Positions 1 to 5,805 of a stretch of DNA of 5,805 bases are shown here, in pieces. A model generated the notes under the pieces. That model made no database searches and had not been told where the DNA came from. It saw only the letters and a program-made list of their open reading frames with translations. Position numbers and translations under genes: made by a program. Each line of letters starts with the position of its first letter. The stretch's first letter is position 1. Source of the DNA: Candidatus Poribacteria bacterium (GTDB lineage Bacteria > Poribacteria > WGA-4E > WGA-3G); NCBI GenBank assembly GCA_028818995.1, contig JAPPMR010000391.1, forward strand, positions 1 through 5,805, read 5' to 3'.

Positions 1-1
1 G

Positions 2-3000
2 ACAGAATCTCACAAGCAGAATCCTCAGCTCAAACTCCCCACTCTATCTATAATTGAAAAGTCGGAAACTTTTCAATTAGAAACAGACAAATCGGAATGG
101 GTAGTTAAAAATCCGCCTATTTTTCCGAACAGTGAACAGATAATAGGTAATAACGGTCAGAAACTCGTTAAAGGAAAAGATTACCAAATAGATTATGTAT
201 CAGGTAAAATTATCTTTGATAAATCGGTCTTAGCAAAGAAAGACGTAGTATGGACGATAACCTACCGTTCAATTCCTTTCACTTTCCAAAAGACATATAA
301 GCGCGACCTTTATGGAACACCACTTGATAAGGATTTGGAATCAACACCCCAAAGAGATGTTCCTTCTAATTTGGAAACCCAACCAACAGTCCCTGGCACA
401 CCTCCTTCAACTACTCCATCCCAGTTAGAGTATTCTGGCAGTCGCACATTTGGCATTTCTGTCGGCAGTGGTCGATCGCTATCGCAAAATCAGGAGTTCC
501 GTATCAATGTCCGAGGCAACGTCTCAGATAATATTGAAGTGCTTGCGATGCTCTCTGACCAAGATTTGCCTATTCAACCAGAAGGGATGACTGAGGATAT
601 TCAAGACATCAATCAAAAACTAATTCGTATTATGCATCCGAACGTGACAGGCACTTTAGGTGATTTTAATGCTTCTTTAGGTCCGTCCGAATTCATCTTT
701 TTTCCACGTGCGCTTGAAGGAGTCAAAGTAGAAGGGGATTTTGAGAGAAGCAAATTCCATCTCATTCCGAGCGCGCTGCCAAAGGGGCAGTCCACCAGCA
801 AAGTGATTCGGGGTGAGGAGGGACGCAGTGAATATCGCCTTGATGTGGATAACCAATTCGTTATCGTCAAAGCAGGGAGTGAGATCGTTTGGCTAAACGG
901 TGAGAAGATGCGACGCGGTGAAAACAACGATTACATCATCCGTGAATACGGCGATCCAATTATTGAATTTAACAGTAAACACTTGATAACAAGTAACGAT
1001 GTTATCCGCGTTGACTTTGAATATATTCCTGAAGACCTGGCGTATCAACAAAATCTTTACGGGATCAATAATGTTTTCATGTTGCCTGGGGAATGGTTGT
1101 CACTCGGTGCATCTTACGCTGTAGAAGCGGATTTGGATGACCCTGAACAGGCTTTAATCCTTTTTGATGACGATGATCTGGATGCACTCCGTCAAAATAC
1201 GCTGGATCCAGATGGGGATGGATTCCTTCTTACACCGCCACAGAAACATACGGTGTGGGGGTTAGAAAGTCGTCTGAATTTTGCTGAACAGACGTGGGTT
1301 AATGGCGTACTCGCTTTTAGTGCTGTTGATAAAAACACCTATTCTACTGTAGACAGGAAAGAGACAAACCAAGCTTGGAAATTAATCGGCTACACAGATT
1401 GGAATTTCCCTACATGGTCTAACAAACTCCGTCCAAAACTGATAGGAAACCTTGATGTGCGCGCAATGGATGCAGGTTTTTTGCCTGTCGGCGCGTCCCT
1501 TAGTAATCGGACTCGTGATCGTTATGGAACACAATATACAACAGAAGGGTTTGAAGACGCGTTTCTGTTTGATCCAAGTTCTATCTCACAAGCATCCGAT
1601 GAGCGAACATTAAATCTCAACTTCAAATTGCTACCGTCCCAATGGCTACAATTTGATTTAGGTGGCGGTAGAACAATTGAGGCTGCAGTGGAAGGACAGA
1701 CAACACGCCGTAATAACCTTAATTGGGGCGCAAATTTTACGCCACGTTCAAGCAGAAGTTCCATTTTTCCTAATACATCCCCACAAGTGGGAAATTTATT
1801 CCGACCCTCCACGCAATATCAAATTGACGATGTGCGGAGACCGAGACCTATAGAAAATAATCTCTCACGTAAACCGACAGGTAGAACATCGTTTTTGGAG
1901 AGATTGCCTAATCTTCATTGGAATGACTATCGCAGTACGTCCCTTATAGAACCAAACAAAGAGGGCACGAATGTTCAGGAGAATTTCCGAAAATCAAGAC
2001 AAGAGGGAAGTCTATCCTATCTTCTGTCTCCTGTTGAATTTGTCGGCACTTTTGATAGGTTCGCTTCAATTGATGATTATACTGCTGCGCGCAATCGCAG
2101 ACGTAATAGAACTTCTGGACGCGTGAATTTGGTTGACTTTAAATGGGCTTCCATTCATACAAGCTACGAACTGGAACAGAATCTTGCTAAAGAACCTTTA
2201 TTAACGCTTGATGGCGAAACTTTAGGAATTTCTGATTGGATGCAGTCTACTACAGCACGGACATGGAAAGCTGGAGTCTTTTCACAGCAGGGGCAGTGGA
2301 TAAATGTGAAAACAAACCTTGCACGCCGTATGGTAAAAGCACATTCTGAACTTGGCACAGATACAACAACACAATTAGCGGATGCAACAATCCAATTAAC
2401 ACCGTTCAGTCGTGCGATTGATGTTGAAGTTACCTATGAATTGGATAAAAAGCTAACAACTCAACGCCAAGAAATCTACACCGACATTCATCCGCTCACG
2501 GGGCATAGAATCCTACCCGGTGAAGGGTATTATGTCAAATTAGATGACTTGCGCTATGTAGAAGATCAAGAGGAAGGCACGTACATCAAATTTTACCGGA
2601 ATGTAGGAGATAAACCGACAACAGCCGTTGATGCTGCCTTTCGACTCCGTGTCCAACCGCGTCAGTTCTTTGCTCGACGCGCCAGAAATCAACAATCCAG
2701 AACAGATTTCATGGGACGAGGTAATCTTTCCCCAACCACTAACGCCGACAACCAAAAACCGACAACCAAAAACCGACAGCCATTCATGTGGTTCTTAAAT
2801 GCCCTCCGAATTCAGACACGCCTATGGTTGACAGAAGAACAAGAAGCAGAAGATACTATATCTCTCTATTTACTCCAAAGCCTACAAGGTGCACAAACGC
2901 TTTTCGGACGCGTTAACCAACATCATCGTGTTGAATTTTCTCCTTCGCCTCTGTTCAGTTTTGAAGTCAATCTTCGGACAGGACGCACACTTAATCGACG

Positions 3001-3613
3001 GATTAATACACAAGAACGACTGAGAAATTACCGAACGTGGGATGTGGCTTTCTCTGTCAATCCAACGCAACGTTTCTCAATCGGTGCGAACTGGGAACAA
3101 CGCCGAGAAACAGAAAAATATAGCCAACTCAATTTTGAAAACCTTGGGTTACCTGAAACGATGGAGGACGGTGAAGAATTACCGCCAACACCTATTTCTG
3201 ACCTACGTCAATTTGAACAATTAACTGAATTAAAACTCCAATATGAACTGAGCCGCGCAATACGATGGAGCGGCACCGGTGGATACAAACGCACAACAGA
3301 CATAGAACGCCTTGATGAAGAGCCTGATGCAAAGACGCACACCTTCTCTTATGAAAATCGTATCACTTATGGCATTTTCGGTAAGGGACGCATTGATGTA
3401 AACTATACTCTTGGCTACGGCAAAAGCGATGGCGGTATTCCTTTCGCACAATACTACTTTTACGAAGGCATCAGCCATGAAGTCCGCGCCACTGCAGATT
3501 ATAGGTTACGCAAATTTACCGATTTGCTGTTTCGACTCAATTACCGTTTGCTTTCAACAAAGCACCGCAAGCCTGAACATCGCTTAGAAATGACCGTCAG
3601 CGCGGAACTGTAA
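2..3613 (+). CDS. Giant outer-membrane beta-barrel protein, 5'-partial (C-terminal 1203 residues)
   Basis: The frame is open from the first complete codon (base 2) to TAA at 3611-3613. The first candidate start, TTG at 335, lies inside the gene: in-frame codons upstream of it encode a well-formed domain, and the AAGGA before it is only one base away. Residues are counted from base 2. Order: beta-rich module (about 44-92); Pro/Thr/Ser linker (112-141); conserved core with GISVGSGRSLS (151-161), SDQDLPIQPEG (185-195) and GTLGDF (217-222); second copy of the module (292-343); acidic loop with DPDGDG (402-407), similar to a calcium-binding loop; then amphipathic strands to the end. A further module starts GEGYYVKLDDLRYVED at 840. 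Established knowledge, recalled and not searched: this core occurs in very large outer-membrane proteins of Poribacteria and Latescibacteria, mostly uncharacterised. Inference: it inserts in the outer membrane, perhaps as a translocon or surface structure. The protein ends in EL, not the usual terminal Phe/Trp. The signal peptide would lie upstream of the window. Confidence 0.85.
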   Translation, partial: TESHKQNPQLKLPTLSIIEKSETFQLETDKSEWVVKNPPIFPNSEQIIGNNGQKLVKGKDYQIDYVSGKIIFDKSVLAKKDVVWTITYRSIPFTFQKTYKRDLYGTPLDKDLESTPQRDVPSNLETQPTVPGTPPSTTPSQLEYSGSRTFGISVGSGRSLSQNQEFRINVRGNVSDNIEVLAMLSDQDLPIQPEGMTEDIQDINQKLIRIMHPNVTGTLGDFNASLGPSEFIFFPRALEGVKVEGDFERSKFHLIPSALPKGQSTSKVIRGEEGRSEYRLDVDNQFVIVKAGSEIVWLNGEKMRRGENNDYIIREYGDPIIEFNSKHLITSNDVIRVDFEYIPEDLAYQQNLYGINNVFMLPGEWLSLGASYAVEADLDDPEQALILFDDDDLDALRQNTLDPDGDGFLLTPPQKHTVWGLESRLNFAEQTWVNGVLAFSAVDKNTYSTVDRKETNQAWKLIGYTDWNFPTWSNKLRPKLIGNLDVRAMDAGFLPVGASLSNRTRDRYGTQYTTEGFEDAFLFDPSSISQASDERTLNLNFKLLPSQWLQFDLGGGRTIEAAVEGQTTRRNNLNWGANFTPRSSRSSIFPNTSPQVGNLFRPSTQYQIDDVRRPRPIENNLSRKPTGRTSFLERLPNLHWNDYRSTSLIEPNKEGTNVQENFRKSRQEGSLSYLLSPVEFVGTFDRFASIDDYTAARNRRRNRTSGRVNLVDFKWASIHTSYELEQNLAKEPLLTLDGETLGISDWMQSTTARTWKAGVFSQQGQWINVKTNLARRMVKAHSELGTDTTTQLADATIQLTPFSRAIDVEVTYELDKKLTTQRQEIYTDIHPLTGHRILPGEGYYVKLDDLRYVEDQEEGTYIKFYRNVGDKPTTAVDAAFRLRVQPRQFFARRARNQQSRTDFMGRGNLSPTTNADNQKPTTKNRQPFMWFLNALRIQTRLWLTEEQEAEDTISLYLLQSLQGAQTLFGRVNQHHRVEFSPSPLFSFEVNLRTGRTLNRRINTQERLRNYRTWDVAFSVNPTQRFSIGANWEQRRETEKYSQLNFENLGLPETMEDGEELPPTPISDLRQFEQLTELKLQYELSRAIRWSGTGGYKRTTDIERLDEEPDAKTHTFSYENRITYGIFGKGRIDVNYTLGYGKSDGGIPFAQYYFYEGISHEVRATADYRLRKFTDLLFRLNYRLLSTKHRKPEHRLEMTVSAEL
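131..277 (+). other. Small beta-rich module, copy 1 (within the plus-strand gene)
   Basis: Residues 44-92 of the partial protein follow the pattern NGxKLxxGxDYxIDYxSGxIxF, ending in a D-V-x-x-x-I-T-Y strand. The same pattern returns at 875-1030: NGEKMRRG, then NDYIIREYG, an IIEF strand, and DVIRVDFEY. The spacing of NG, G, DY, G and the final DV strand agrees between copies. This points to a duplicated small beta domain on either side of the conserved core, probably soluble and periplasmic or surface exposed. Its function is unknown. Confidence 0.6.
335..424 (+). other. Pro/Thr/Ser-rich linker between module copy 1 and the core
   Basis: These roughly 30 residues are rich in Pro, Thr, Ser and Gln (for example TVPGTPPSTTPSQ) and have no regular strand pattern. 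They read as a flexible tether between the N-terminal module and the GSRTFGISVGSGRS core. The TTG at its start is internal and should not be taken as the gene start. Confidence 0.6.
875..1030 (+). other. Small beta-rich module, copy 2 (within the plus-strand gene)
   Basis: Residues 292-343 begin GSEIVWLNGEKMRRGENNDY and end in DVIRVDFEYIP. The module directly follows the conserved core and precedes the LYGINNVFMLPGEW segment, where the strand-rich barrel appears to begin. It matches the N-terminal copy at 131-277 in motif order and spacing. In the recalled family, this WLNG...RGENNDY segment is among the best-conserved parts. Confidence 0.6.
2519..2668 (+). other. Inserted conserved module within the barrel region
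   Basis: Residues 840-889 read GEGYYVKLDDLRYVEDQEEG, followed by TYIKFYRNVGDKPTT and a strand ending FRLRVQP. The glycine- and acid-rich turns differ from the alternating strands on either side. Recalled members of the family carry a similar G-x-G-x-Y ... Y-V-x-D ... G-x-Y-I segment in the middle of the barrel. This suggests a plug or extracellular domain between two barrel halves. The role is inferred only. Confidence 0.45.
2745..2778 (+). repeat. 14-bp tandem repeat inside the coding region, 2.4 copies
   Basis: The unit CCGACAACCAAAAA occurs at 2745-2758 and again without mismatch at 2759-2772, followed by CCGACA at 2773-2778. Since 14 is not a multiple of 3, each copy is translated in a different frame, giving the low-complexity stretch ADNQKPTTKNRQP. 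The open frame survives. The stretch lies between two strand-rich segments, where a loop would tolerate length change. Confidence 0.9.
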
Positions 3614-3620
3614 TCCTATA

Positions 3621-3669
3621 GATAATGTAATGAGCGGCATTCAGCACCGCCCAGACAAGAGACATTATT
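3621..3669. terminator. Possible shared 3' stem structure between convergent genes
   Basis: ATAATGT at 3622-3628 is the exact inverted complement of ACATTAT at 3662-3668, and a G-T wobble at 3621/3669 extends it. Inside it, GCGG (3634-3637) can pair with CCGC (3647-3650) across a 9-base loop. The arms lie beside the two stop codons, and the right arm overlaps the minus-strand stop. Neither strand has a T-run after the stem, so a classical intrinsic terminator is not supported. It may be chance in 51 AT-rich bases. Confidence 0.2.
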
Positions 3670-5803
3670 CTTCAAGATTGAAATGAAGCACTTCGTTGTA
3701 TTCTGTACCAACGTATAACGTATCCCCATCAACAGCAAGAGAAGTTACATTATCAGGAATCTCTGAGACGACCTGTTTCCAAGCACCGTTTTCCATACGA
3801 TAGATGCTTGTATCCTTGGTAACACCATAAACCGTTGTGCCATCAGCAGCTAAATGCTTCATGACGAGATTACTACCCTTTGCATCAGTGACGACTCGCC
3901 AAGTTCTATCATCATCCGATGTAATGATGCCTGCGTCCGTTGCTACATATACAGTGGGGCCTGCAAACACAATATCTTTGAAAGATTTAACAATAAAAGG
4001 CATCGCTGGCGTAAGATCAATCCAATTAGTTCCCTTATCAAATGATACGACAAGGTGTCCATCCCGTTTTCCAAGGTAGACAGTGTTACCTGAAACAGCA
4101 AGTTTTGGGCTTTTCCTCACCATCTCCTTTGTCAATTCAACGGTCTCTTCCTGCCCAGTATCGTGCCATTTTTGATCGCCGAGTTTCCAGCGGAAGAGTT
4201 TAAAGTTGTACTCCATATAAAATGTATTACCACTGACTGCAAACGGTCCCTTAAACCCCTGATCAAAAAGTTCCTCTTGTTGTTGCCGTTCCACTTGTGC
4301 TAACTGTTTGAAGAACTGAGCTGCGCCAAAGGAATTTGCTTTTAATTCTTCTTTCATCTGCTTTTCCTGCTCTAAAGGGAGGGACCGGTGCTTTAGAAAC
4401 AAATGGTAGTTGCTCAACAGCCCGGAATCAAAAATAGGTATATCTTGAATCGGCACAAGTTTATTCCCATCTGTAGATATGCGATATAGAAGCGTTTTTC
4501 CATTATTACTACCTTTGGCATAGATAACACCATTAGATTTGACTATCTGCGTAATGCTTGGTTGTTCTTTCCTGTCGCGTTCCGTAATAGATGGTATTTC
4601 CATCTGAATAGTTTTCCAAGATTTACCTTTGTCCGTAGTTTTTGCTATTTCACCTCTTAATCTCCAGTACTCACCGCCAAATCTCGCGTAGAGAGTCGGA
4701 AACGTGCTTTGTGCCTTATCGTTCTCTTGATACACGATTAGATTGTCTATTGGACTCATTTCCTTCTCCCCAGGGATATTTACCTTGCTCCATGATTTGC
4801 CGCCATCAGTAGAACGATGGAGACCATCCCAGCTATAGACATAAAAGACACGTTCGTTTAACACTGCAGCTGGAAATCCACTAATCGTTGAAGGAGAAGT
4901 GCCAGGTGTCTGCGGCGGCATCCATGTATCTCCACCATCAGTTGAACGAACCATGCCATGTTCCATCGCCAGAAGTGTTTCACCAACAGTAATAAGTGCA
5001 ATTTCGGGTGCCCGCCCCTTTATAGGCCAGGCATTTGTCGGAGTAATATCTTTCCACGAATCCCCAAGATCAGTTAAGCGGAATATCCACCAACCACGCT
5101 CCAGTCCTCGGGAAACTCTGTTAGCGTCTCCCATCTCCCAACTAAATTCTGCAGCAACATACAACTTTCCTTCAGCCGCTGCTACAGAAAAAATCCTACC
5201 GATTTCTGGAGCAGGTAACTTTAAGCGTTCCCAAACCTCAACCTCAGGGTTGAGACGGTAGAGTCCCGTGTCTGTTGCAGTAAAAAGGACATGCTGAACC
5301 TTGACTAAGGAACTAATTCTTCCCTTCAATCCTTTATCCATCGCTTCCCATGTTTTACCTTTATCTTCAGAACGCAAAATCCCGCTTGTAAAAGCAACAT
5401 AAAACACATCCTCTGTTAGCACCAATTCAATCGGAGTCCAATATTTTTCTTCCTGCCATGAGTAGAGTAAATCCCATGTCTTCCCATCATTGATTGAAAC
5501 AAAGAGGTTGTTAGATGGGATCATGTAAAGGGTATTTTTCCACTTTGCAATAGGCGGTCTCGGTGTCCACCAAGTATCCAGTGATCCCATGTCAGAGATA
5601 TGTTGCCACTGCTTTCCATCGGCAGGTAATTTATAGAAACTTAGTTCATCACCAAGCACATATACATCGCCTTCAGGTGTTCCCAGCATATTCATGAGCG
5701 GGCTGCCTTTTATCGGTTCAGTCTGAATCCACTGCTGTTTGGGAACAGAGATCTCCTCTCCTTCTGCCTGCGATGCAGCCAATAATACTTCATCTGGTTT
5801 CTC
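3665..5803 (-). CDS. Asp-box (BNR/sortilin-like) beta-propeller repeat protein, 5'-partial
   Basis: The frame is open from the right edge (first complete codon at 5803-5801) to TAA at 3667-3665, giving 712 residues. The TTG at 5782 is not a convincing start: in-frame codons EKPDEVL precede it and no ribosome binding site is seen. At least six good Asp-boxes (S/T-x-D-x-G-x-x-W) are present: SINDGKTW, SEDKGKTW, STDGGDTW, STDGGKSW, TTDKGKSW and SFDKGTNW. LTDLGDSW and TSDDDRTW are degenerate. Between them, strand pairs such as G-x-T-V-Y-L/V and DxGLYR recur, as in beta-propeller blades. Established knowledge: Asp-boxes occur in sialidases, sortilin/VPS10, Ycf48 and many secreted bacterial propellers. 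They mark the fold, not an enzyme activity, and no sialidase Arg triad could be assigned here. A charged helical insert interrupts the propeller. The visible N-terminus shows no signal peptide or membrane segment, and the C-terminus (LHFNLEE) shows no sorting signal. Any membrane anchor would lie upstream. Function unknown; it is probably an extracytoplasmic binding or scaffold protein. Confidence 0.85.
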   Translation of the reverse strand, partial: EKPDEVLLAASQAEGEEISVPKQQWIQTEPIKGSPLMNMLGTPEGDVYVLGDELSFYKLPADGKQWQHISDMGSLDTWWTPRPPIAKWKNTLYMIPSNNLFVSINDGKTWDLLYSWQEEKYWTPIELVLTEDVFYVAFTSGILRSEDKGKTWEAMDKGLKGRISSLVKVQHVLFTATDTGLYRLNPEVEVWERLKLPAPEIGRIFSVAAAEGKLYVAAEFSWEMGDANRVSRGLERGWWIFRLTDLGDSWKDITPTNAWPIKGRAPEIALITVGETLLAMEHGMVRSTDGGDTWMPPQTPGTSPSTISGFPAAVLNERVFYVYSWDGLHRSTDGGKSWSKVNIPGEKEMSPIDNLIVYQENDKAQSTFPTLYARFGGEYWRLRGEIAKTTDKGKSWKTIQMEIPSITERDRKEQPSITQIVKSNGVIYAKGSNNGKTLLYRISTDGNKLVPIQDIPIFDSGLLSNYHLFLKHRSLPLEQEKQMKEELKANSFGAAQFFKQLAQVERQQQEELFDQGFKGPFAVSGNTFYMEYNFKLFRWKLGDQKWHDTGQEETVELTKEMVRKSPKLAVSGNTVYLGKRDGHLVVSFDKGTNWIDLTPAMPFIVKSFKDIVFAGPTVYVATDAGIITSDDDRTWRVVTDAKGSNLVMKHLAADGTTVYGVTKDTSIYRMENGAWKQVVSEIPDNVTSLAVDGDTLYVGTEYNEVLHFNLEE
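3899..5497 (-). repeat. Series of Asp-box propeller blade repeats
   Basis: Asp-box codons lie at 5474-5497, 5348-5371, 5054-5077 (degenerate), 4922-4945, 4790-4813, 4616-4639, 4022-4045 and 3899-3922 (degenerate, Gly replaced by Asp). The pair at 4922 and 4790 is exactly 44 codons apart and is also alike at DNA level: 4789-4817 and 4921-4949 match at 23 of 29 bases. Spacing elsewhere is 42 to 58 codons, apart from two longer gaps: about 98 codons, which probably hides a blade with a lost box, and nearly 200 codons, which contains the helical insert. Confidence 0.8.
4253..4384 (-). other. Charged helical insert in the propeller protein
   Basis: Residues 474-517 of the partial protein contain EQEKQMKEELKAN and FFKQLAQVERQQQEELFDQG. 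They are rich in Glu, Gln and Lys, with Leu, Phe and Val at helix-like spacing and no proline after the first few residues. The rest of the protein is predicted all beta, so this looks like a helical hairpin or short coiled coil. It splits the Asp-box series, with clear boxes before 4616 and after 4045 in the reading direction. Confidence 0.5.
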
Positions 5804-5805
5804 TC

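Noticed and set aside
335..337. TTG as the start of the plus-strand gene
   Set aside because: The same frame is open back to the window edge and encodes a module that recurs later in the protein. The AAGGA before the TTG is only one base away, too close to serve as a ribosome binding site.
613..927. 104-codon open frame on the minus strand, and the similar shorter ones at 1522-1812, 2164-2358, 2540-2755, 2882-3070 and 3230-3478
   Set aside because: All are antisense to the well-conserved barrel gene, with no ribosome binding site or domain. They are shadows of its codon use.
1205..1222. DPDGDG as a dockerin or thrombospondin type 3 repeat
   Set aside because: Only a single acidic loop is present, without the second loop or spacing needed for either domain. 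It is treated as a possible metal-binding loop within the barrel protein.
4899..5261. 120-codon open frame on the plus strand
   Set aside because: It lies antisense to the Asp-box repeats and mirrors their codon bias. Its translation is Ser/Arg/Pro-rich with no recognisable domain.
5780..5782. TTG as the start of the minus-strand gene
   Set aside because: In-frame codons continue to the edge, no ribosome binding site precedes the TTG, and no signal peptide follows it.
3665..5803. Sialidase (BNR-repeat glycosyl hydrolase) as the function of the minus-strand gene
   Set aside because: Asp-boxes mark only the fold. No FRIP motif, Arg triad or catalytic Tyr/Glu pair could be assigned, and the blade number and helical insert do not fit a canonical sialidase.
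2..5803. The two genes as one functional system or operon
   Set aside because: They are convergent with separate promoters outside the window. Adjacency alone is weak evidence of joint function.

Overview
The window holds two large coding regions that converge tail to tail. Neither is complete, because each runs off its own edge of the window. No RNA gene, insertion sequence, CRISPR array, tRNA or promoter is visible. Both 5' ends lie outside, so the start codons, ribosome binding sites and promoters of both genes cannot be seen.

Plus strand, from the left edge to 3613: the C-terminal 1203 residues of a very large secreted or outer-membrane protein. It opens with a small beta-rich domain, then a Pro/Thr/Ser linker, then a conserved core, a second copy of the small domain, and several hundred residues of alternating polar/hydrophobic strands typical of an outer-membrane beta-barrel. 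From memory, the core resembles a poorly characterised family of giant outer-membrane proteins in Poribacteria, Latescibacteria, KSB1 and related phyla. It may be distantly related to SprA/Sov of the Bacteroidetes type 9 secretion system. Inside the barrel region a 14-bp tandem repeat is read through in shifting frames.

Middle, 3614-3664: a 51-bp gap between the two stop codons, with a weak inverted repeat that might be a shared 3' structure.

Minus strand, from the right edge down to 3665: 712 residues of a repeat protein with about eight Asp-boxes (S/T-x-D-x-G-x-x-W). It is a BNR/sortilin/Ycf48-like beta-propeller, interrupted by a charged, probably helical insert.

Organism (inference): a diderm bacterium with moderately AT-rich DNA. 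The protein pair best fits Candidatus Poribacteria or a neighbouring uncultured lineage of the Fibrobacteres-Chlorobi-Bacteroidetes sphere. The convergent layout means the genes do not share a transcript, so nothing here shows that they work together. Both are plausibly envelope-associated.
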